DNA of 18,393 nucleotides from Solirubrobacteraceae bacterium (lineage in GTDB: Bacteria > Actinomycetota > Thermoleophilia > Solirubrobacterales > Solirubrobacteraceae). Each line of letters opens with the position of its first letter. The stretch's first letter is position 1. Where the stretch lies: contig JADGPO010000181.1 in assembly GCA_017882405.1 (NCBI GenBank), forward strand, positions 1 through 18,393, in the 5' to 3' direction. Below are positions 14,773-18,393 of the stretch, in pieces. The notes below the pieces were generated by a model. It had not been told where the DNA came from. It worked only from the letters and a program-made list of their open reading frames with translations, and made no database searches. Made by a program: the position numbers and the translations under genes.

Positions 14773-15654
14773 GTGCAGGTTCCGGCCCCGTTCGAGTACG
14801 AGCGCGCTACGAGCGTCGAGCACGCCCTGCAGCTGCTCGCCCAGCTGGGACCGGAGGCGCGGATCCTGGCCGGCGGGCATTCGCTGCTGCCGATGATGAA
14901 GCTGCGGCTGGCCGCGCCCGAGCATCTGATCGACATCGACGACCTGGCCGGCGAGTTGGGCTACATCCGGGCCGAGGACCACGCGATCCGCATCGGGGCG
15001 ATGACCCGCCACCGAGAGCTGCTGGAGTCAGAGCTGCTCGCCGAGCGTGCCGCGATCTTCACCGACGCCGAGCACGTGATCGCCGATCCGGTGGTCCGCA
15101 ACCGGGGCACGATCGGCGGTGCCCTCTGTCAGGCCGACCCCTCCGAGGACCTGAGCGCCGTGTGCGTGGCGGTCGGCGCCCGGATGGTGATCCGCGGCCT
15201 CGGCGGCGAGCGGGAGCTCGACATGACCGAATTCCACAAGGGGCCGTATCGCACGGCGGTCGCCGCCGACGAGATGCTGGTCGAGATCCGGGTGCCCTTG
15301 CCCCCCGGAGCGGGCAGCGCCTACGAGAAGGTCGACCGGCGGGTGGGCGACTGGGCGGTGGCCGCCGCCGGCGCCGCGCTGACGCTCGACGACGGCGAAA
15401 TAGAGACCGCCGGGATCGCTCTGGCGGCTGTCGGAGCCGGCCTCGCCTGCGCCGAGGCCGAGGCCGAGCTGGTCGGCGGACCACCCACGCCGGCGCGGCT
15501 GCGGGAGGCCGCCAAGCTGGCCGCCGCCGCCGCCAACCCGGTATCGGACCAGCGCGGATCGGCCGAGTACAAGCGCCACGCCGCCGGGGTCCTGGCCGCG
15601 CGGGCGCTGACGCGGGCAGCGGCGCGGGCGACGGGAGCCGGGGAGTGCAGGTGA
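14773..15654 (+). CDS. Molybdenum hydroxylase FAD-binding (medium, CoxM-like) subunit, copy 1
   Basis: The protein has 293 residues. AGGHSLLPMMKLRLA near residue 34 and VVRNRGTIGGALCQADPSEDL near residue 110 are the two FAD-binding motifs of CoxM/CutM-type subunits. A C-terminal CO-dehydrogenase flavoprotein domain follows. GTG 14773 is chosen because it gives VQVPAPFEYERATSVE, aligned with MQTPAPFEYERATSVE at the start of copy 2; GTG 14755 would add six residues. A 12-codon frame (ATG 14732 to TAG 14770) ends two bases before 14773 and might couple translation. The subunit passes electrons from the 2Fe-2S subunit to FAD and on to an acceptor in aerobic CO dehydrogenase or xanthine-dehydrogenase-type enzymes. 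Its stop overlaps the start of the 2Fe-2S gene. The substrate is unknown because the large subunit is not in view. Confidence 0.9.
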   Translation: MQVPAPFEYERATSVEHALQLLAQLGPEARILAGGHSLLPMMKLRLAAPEHLIDIDDLAGELGYIRAEDHAIRIGAMTRHRELLESELLAERAAIFTDAEHVIADPVVRNRGTIGGALCQADPSEDLSAVCVAVGARMVIRGLGGERELDMTEFHKGPYRTAVAADEMLVEIRVPLPPGAGSAYEKVDRRVGDWAVAAAGAALTLDDGEIETAGIALAAVGAGLACAEAEAELVGGPPTPARLREAAKLAAAAANPVSDQRGSAEYKRHAAGVLAARALTRAAARATGAGECR

Positions 15655-16151
15655 CGATGACCGTCAACGGCGCCGAGCACACCCGCGAGGTCGAGCCGCG
15701 GATGCTGCTGGTGCATTTCCTGCGCGACGAGCTGCGACTGACCGGCACCCACTGGGGCTGCGACACCTCCAACTGCGGAACGTGCGTGGTGCTGATGGAC
15801 GACGAGCCGGTCAAGTCCTGCACGGTGCTCGCGGCGACCGCCGCCGGCCACCGGCTCCGGACCGTCGAGGGCCTGGAGCGAGATGGCCGCCTCGACCCGG
15901 TGCAGGAGGGCTTTCGCGAGCAGCACGGGCTGCAGTGCGGCTTCTGCACGTCCGGGATGATGCTCACCGCCCGGGCGCTGCTGGACCGCCGCCGCGGAGG
16001 ACCACCGCTCACCGATCGCGAGATCCGCGAGGCGATCTCCGGCCAGATCTGCCGCTGTACCGGCTACACGACGATCGTGCGCTCGATCCGCTGGGCGGCC
16101 GAGCGCGAGTCGGCGAACTTGGATTGCACACCCACGCAGGAGGAGGTATGA
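15651..16151 (+). CDS. Molybdenum hydroxylase 2Fe-2S (small, CoxS-like) subunit
   Basis: The protein has 166 residues. The N-terminal plant-ferredoxin-like cluster uses Cys37, Cys42, Cys45 and Cys57 (GCDTSNCGTCVV, then KSCTV). The C-terminal cluster uses Cys96, Cys99, Cys134 and Cys136 (CGFCTSGM, then CRCTGY). This is the complete eight-cysteine set of CoxS/XdhC-type subunits, which carry electrons from the molybdenum cofactor to the flavin. GTG 15651 is chosen because it overlaps the preceding stop as GTGA and lies 6-7 bases after GGGGAG; ATG 15657 is an alternative. The C-terminal tail (after about residue 150) is slightly longer than usual and contains an extra cysteine. Only one base separates its stop from the next gene, a small membrane protein rather than the expected large subunit. 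Confidence 0.93.
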   Translation: MTMTVNGAEHTREVEPRMLLVHFLRDELRLTGTHWGCDTSNCGTCVVLMDDEPVKSCTVLAATAAGHRLRTVEGLERDGRLDPVQEGFREQHGLQCGFCTSGMMLTARALLDRRRGGPPLTDREIREAISGQICRCTGYTTIVRSIRWAAERESANLDCTPTQEEV

Positions 16152-16152
16152 G

Positions 16153-16416
16153 GTGCCCTTAGCAGTCGGAGCATTGAGCGGTTGGACGATCGGGCTCGTG
16201 CTGGGCGTGATCGTGGTGATCGTGGCCGCGGCGATCGTGATCGCGATCGTCGCGCTGGCCGGCAGGATCGCCAAGCAGGCGCAGACGGCGGTCGGGGGCG
16301 TGACCAAGGTCCGCGAGCAGACCGACGCCCTGGACGGGGTCGCGCGGATCAACGACTCGGGCGTGCGGATCCTGCACTCGGCCCGGGCCCTGCGCAAGGT
16401 GGCGGTGGGCCGGTGA
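16153..16416 (+). CDS. Small single-pass membrane protein 1 of the hydroxylase operon
   Basis: The 87-residue protein has one strong transmembrane segment at about 11-37 (WTIGLVLGVIVVIVAAAIVI). A short, basic, probably helical tail follows (GRIAKQAQTAVGG through ARALRKVAVGR). GTG 16153 follows GGAGG (16142-16146) by 6 bases, and the upstream stop lies one base before it. I recognise no named family; the layout recalls DUF948-like proteins, which also have an N-terminal membrane helix and a helical tail. The stop overlaps the next gene's GTG. The tight coupling suggests a role with the neighbouring redox subunits, perhaps as part of a membrane anchor, which is inference. Confidence 0.75.
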   Translation: MPLAVGALSGWTIGLVLGVIVVIVAAAIVIAIVALAGRIAKQAQTAVGGVTKVREQTDALDGVARINDSGVRILHSARALRKVAVGR

Positions 16417-16700
16417 CCGTCTACGCGCTCACCAATCACGGTGCCTGGGGGGTCGCCCTGATCATCGGCCTCGTCGCGGCGCTGGCCGTGGCGGCGCTGC
16501 TAGCGATGCTGATCCGCACCGTCATGCAGATCGATCGGTCCGTCGGCGGTCTGTTGGATGCGGCCGGACAGGTCGCCGCCAACACCGCAAGCATCCCCCA
16601 GCTGCAGGCCACCGGGCCGGTGCTGGGGCTGATCGTTGAGGAGGCGGTGGTGCAAGACGGCTACATGAACGCCCTCACCGACGGGTTCGGTGGACGATGA
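16413..16700 (+). CDS. Small single-pass membrane protein 2 of the hydroxylase operon
   Basis: The 95-residue protein starts at GTG 16413, overlapping the previous stop as GTGA. After a short polar start (VTVYALTNHGAW) a transmembrane segment spans about 13-37 (GVALIIGLVAALAVAALLAML). Then comes a region with DRSVGGLLDAAGQVAANT and an acidic tail (LIVEEAVVQDGYMNALTDGF). No family is recognised. Its stop overlaps the ATG of the next gene (ATGA), and it is probably translated together with its neighbours. The architecture is like that of the other four small proteins of the operon. Confidence 0.72.
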   Translation: MTVYALTNHGAWGVALIIGLVAALAVAALLAMLIRTVMQIDRSVGGLLDAAGQVAANTASIPQLQATGPVLGLIVEEAVVQDGYMNALTDGFGGR

Positions 16701-16972
16701 GCTCCACCACCCTGACCGTGCTCAGCGTGCTGCTGGCGGTGGTGATCATCGCCGTCCTGGCGGCCGCTCTGATCGTGGTTCGCCAGAGCCTGGCGGCCAC
16801 GTCGACCAAGCTGGCCACGCTGGCCGGTGCCCTGGAAACCGTCGAGTCCGAGCATCTGAAGCCGCTCGAGCCCGCCGTCAAGGCGATTAACGCCCAGTTC
16901 GACATCATCGTGGCGGCCTTTCCCGGCATCGCCTCGAAAGCCAAGATCGTTGCCGAGAGGAGGCCGTCGTGA
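16697..16972 (+). CDS. Small single-pass membrane protein 3 of the hydroxylase operon
   Basis: The 91-residue protein has a transmembrane segment at about 5-29 (TLTVLSVLLAVVIIAVLAAAL). The tail is predicted to be helical (RQSLAATSTKLATLAGALETVE), followed by PLEPAVKAINAQFDIIVAAF and ending in a basic stretch. The block PLEPAVKAIN-x3-D aligns by eye with PVADVVNTIN-x3-D in protein 5 of this operon. ATG 16697 overlaps the previous stop as ATGA, and its own stop overlaps the next GTG. No named family is recognised. Confidence 0.74.
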   Translation: MSSTTLTVLSVLLAVVIIAVLAAALIVVRQSLAATSTKLATLAGALETVESEHLKPLEPAVKAINAQFDIIVAAFPGIASKAKIVAERRPS

Positions 16973-17235
16973 CGCTCGAGTGGATCGGCGACGTGATCCT
17001 GCTGGTGGTGGTGCTGCCGGTGGTCATCTACCTGCTGCATGGCGTGCTGACCGCCGCCAACTCGATCGTGCCCAGCGTGAACCGGATCGCCGCTGCCGCT
17101 CAGCGCGGCTCGGCCGACCTGGACGCAGTGCCTCTGCTGCTGCACACGCAGGAGCAGACGATCGCCACGGTCGGCGTCGTCGCCGACTACGGCGGGTCAC
17201 TCGACGTGATCCTCGACGACGCACAGGGAGCGTGA
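16969..17235 (+). CDS. Small single-pass membrane protein 4 of the hydroxylase operon
   Basis: The 88-residue protein begins at GTG 16969, overlapping the previous stop as GTGA and preceded by a strong GAGAGGAGG ribosome site. The transmembrane segment covers about 5-26 (WIGDVILLVVVLPVVIYLLHG). The tail contains NSIVPSVNRIAAAAQRGSADLD and an acidic end (SLDVILDDAQGA). No family is recognised. The next gene starts four bases after its stop, with AGGGAG (17225-17230) as its ribosome site. Architecture and position match the other small membrane proteins of this operon. Confidence 0.74.
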   Translation: MTLEWIGDVILLVVVLPVVIYLLHGVLTAANSIVPSVNRIAAAAQRGSADLDAVPLLLHTQEQTIATVGVVADYGGSLDVILDDAQGA

Positions 17236-17239
17236 CGCG

Positions 17240-17854
17240 ATGCCCGCAGCCGGAGTGGTGATGATCATCGCCGTGGTGGCGATCGTCGCGGCCGCCGTCT
17301 TTTATCTGGTGTCCACGATCGTGGCTCTGCGCCGGATCACGAACGGGCTCGACGAGGCGATCGCCGGCGTGGTGGCGATCATCGACAAGTCAGCGCCCGT
17401 CGCCGACGTGGTCAACACCATCAACCAGAACCTCGACGCCGGCGTCGACCTGCTGGAGGGGCTGCTGGTCAAGAAGGCCGGCCTGGCGGACGCCGTCGGG
17501 CTGATCGACGGTCTGTATCCCGGGGCGGCGGCGCAGGGATTGCGCAACTTCCCCGACGCAAAGCGCGTCAAGGTGCCGCGGATCTCCGAGGTCTACACCC
17601 GGGGGACGCTGACCCTCGCGCGGCTCGGCCGCGAGGCGCCGATCGCGGCGGCCTCGCCCAACGGCCCGGCGCTGCGCAACGCGGTGTACGGATCGAAGGC
17701 GTCCGCGGCGCTGTACCCCGATGGCCGGCCGGGACGCCAGCCGTCGCTGCCCCGTTCGCCGGTGATCGGCGTCGACTCGCCAGTCCAGTACGACCCCGAT
17801 GAAGAGGTCGGGGGCCCGCGCAAGCGGTTGCCGCTCGCCCAGGAGAGGAGCTGA
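17240..17854 (+). CDS. Membrane protein 5 of the hydroxylase operon, with a long hydrophilic tail
   Basis: At 204 residues this is the longest of the set. A transmembrane segment at about 5-28 (GVVMIIAVVAIVAAAVFYLV) is followed by a helical block (RRITNGLDEAIAGVVAIIDK, then PVADVVNTINQNLDAGVDLL) that aligns by eye with protein 3. From about residue 100 the chain is basic, then proline-rich and probably disordered, ending with an acidic patch (DPDEEVGG) and a basic end (RKRLP). No family is recognised. ATG 17240 lies four bases after the preceding stop. Its own stop falls one base before the ATG of the second FAD subunit, whose ribosome site is inside this gene. The tail could contact soluble partners such as the redox subunits, which is inference. 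Confidence 0.75.
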   Translation: MPAAGVVMIIAVVAIVAAAVFYLVSTIVALRRITNGLDEAIAGVVAIIDKSAPVADVVNTINQNLDAGVDLLEGLLVKKAGLADAVGLIDGLYPGAAAQGLRNFPDAKRVKVPRISEVYTRGTLTLARLGREAPIAAASPNGPALRNAVYGSKASAALYPDGRPGRQPSLPRSPVIGVDSPVQYDPDEEVGGPRKRLPLAQERS

Positions 17855-17855
17855 G

Positions 17856-18393
17856 ATGCAGACCCCTGCACCCTTCGAGTACGAGCGGGCGACCAGCGTC
17901 GAGGGCGCGATCGCGGCGCTGATCAAGTACGACGGTGACGCCCGGGTGATCGCCGGCGGCCATTCGCTGCTGCCGATGATGAAGCTGCGCCTCGCCCAGC
18001 CCGAGCGGTTGATCGACATCAACGACCTCCACGAGCTGGCCTACGTCGACGAGCGGCCCGACGAGGTCCGCATCGGGGCGCTCACCCGCCACGTCGAGAT
18101 GTTGCAGTCAGACGTGCTGGCGCGCCACTTCCCGCTGTTCGCCGACGCGGAAGAGGTGATCGCCGATCCCGTGGTCCGCAACCGGGGGACGATCGGCGGC
18201 TCGCTGTGCCAGGCCGACGCCGCCGAGGACCTGAGCGCGGTGTGCTCGGCGGTCAAGGCGACCGTCGTGCTCCGCGGACCTGACGGCGAGCGGGTGGTGG
18301 CGATGGACAAGTTCCACATCGGACCGTATGTGACCGCCGTCGCCGACGGTGAGCTGCTGACCGAGGTGCGTATCCCGCTGCGGCCTGGGGGCG
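17856..18393 (+). CDS. Molybdenum hydroxylase FAD-binding (CoxM-like) subunit, copy 2 (3' end cut by window)
   Basis: ATG 17856 follows AGGAGAGGAG (17841-17850) by 5 bases, and the frame stays open to the window edge, giving 179 residues. AGGHSLLPMMKLRLA and VVRNRGTIGGSLCQADAAEDL are the FAD-binding motifs. The protein closely resembles copy 1 (14773-15654), and the two genes share nearly identical DNA around those motifs. Later parts such as YVTAVADGELLTEVRIP are also family-typical. The missing 3' part would hold the C-terminal flavoprotein domain. A second medium subunit suggests either a second hydroxylase, whose small and large subunits lie further right, or a duplicated subunit serving one complex. 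Confidence 0.92.
   Translation, partial: MQTPAPFEYERATSVEGAIAALIKYDGDARVIAGGHSLLPMMKLRLAQPERLIDINDLHELAYVDERPDEVRIGALTRHVEMLQSDVLARHFPLFADAEEVIADPVVRNRGTIGGSLCQADAAEDLSAVCSAVKATVVLRGPDGERVVAMDKFHIGPYVTAVADGELLTEVRIPLRPGG

Noticed and set aside
1..18393. CRISPR arrays, tRNA, rRNA, insertion sequences
   Set aside because: No regularly spaced repeats, cloverleaf sequences, rRNA-like stretches or transposase motifs were found on reading both strands.

Overview
The window is high-GC DNA with tightly packed genes. It carries an actinobacterial-type CysO-like sulfur carrier, a SigB/SigF-class sigma factor, many GTG starts and molybdenum-hydroxylase (CO-dehydrogenase-like) genes. This suits a deep-branching actinobacterium, perhaps Thermoleophilia/Solirubrobacterales. 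That placement is inferred from gene content and style, not from a marker gene. No rRNA, tRNA, CRISPR array or insertion sequence was seen.

Left part (1-6850): the C-terminal part of a Rel/SpoT (p)ppGpp enzyme runs off the left edge on the + strand. It converges on a minus-strand pair, a replication-relaxation-like protein followed by a TraG/TraD/VirD4-like ATPase, which looks like an orphan mobilisation module. Upstream of that pair lie two paralogous secreted proteins of unknown function, then a diacylglycerol-kinase-family lipid kinase. The space between the two paralogues holds a short relic of a lipid-kinase 3' end fused to a copy of the sequence at the relaxation gene's start. This is what an old tandem duplication of [kinase tail - secreted gene - relaxation-gene start] would leave.

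Middle part (6850-11815): a SAM-I riboswitch, with a visible Shine-Dalgarno-sequestering hairpin, precedes a threonine-synthase-family PLP enzyme and a CysO/MoaD-type sulfur carrier. A convergent msrA follows. The arrangement suggests sulfur or methionine metabolism rather than plain threonine synthesis. Next come a membrane-anchored L,D-transpeptidase and, convergent to it, a SigB/SigF-class sigma factor. A promoter-like GTTT-N16-GGGTAT site sits between them and points antisense into the sigma gene.

Right part (11816-18393): an AMP-forming long-chain acyl-CoA synthetase and a LysR regulator lie on the minus strand. Divergent from the regulator is an eight-gene + strand operon: FAD (medium) subunit, 2Fe-2S (small) subunit, five consecutive small proteins each with one N-terminal transmembrane segment, then a second FAD subunit cut by the window edge. 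Start and stop codons overlap or lie within a few bases throughout, so the genes are probably co-translated. The five-protein membrane module inside a molybdenum-hydroxylase operon is the best candidate for an undescribed system. The catalytic large subunit is not in the window.
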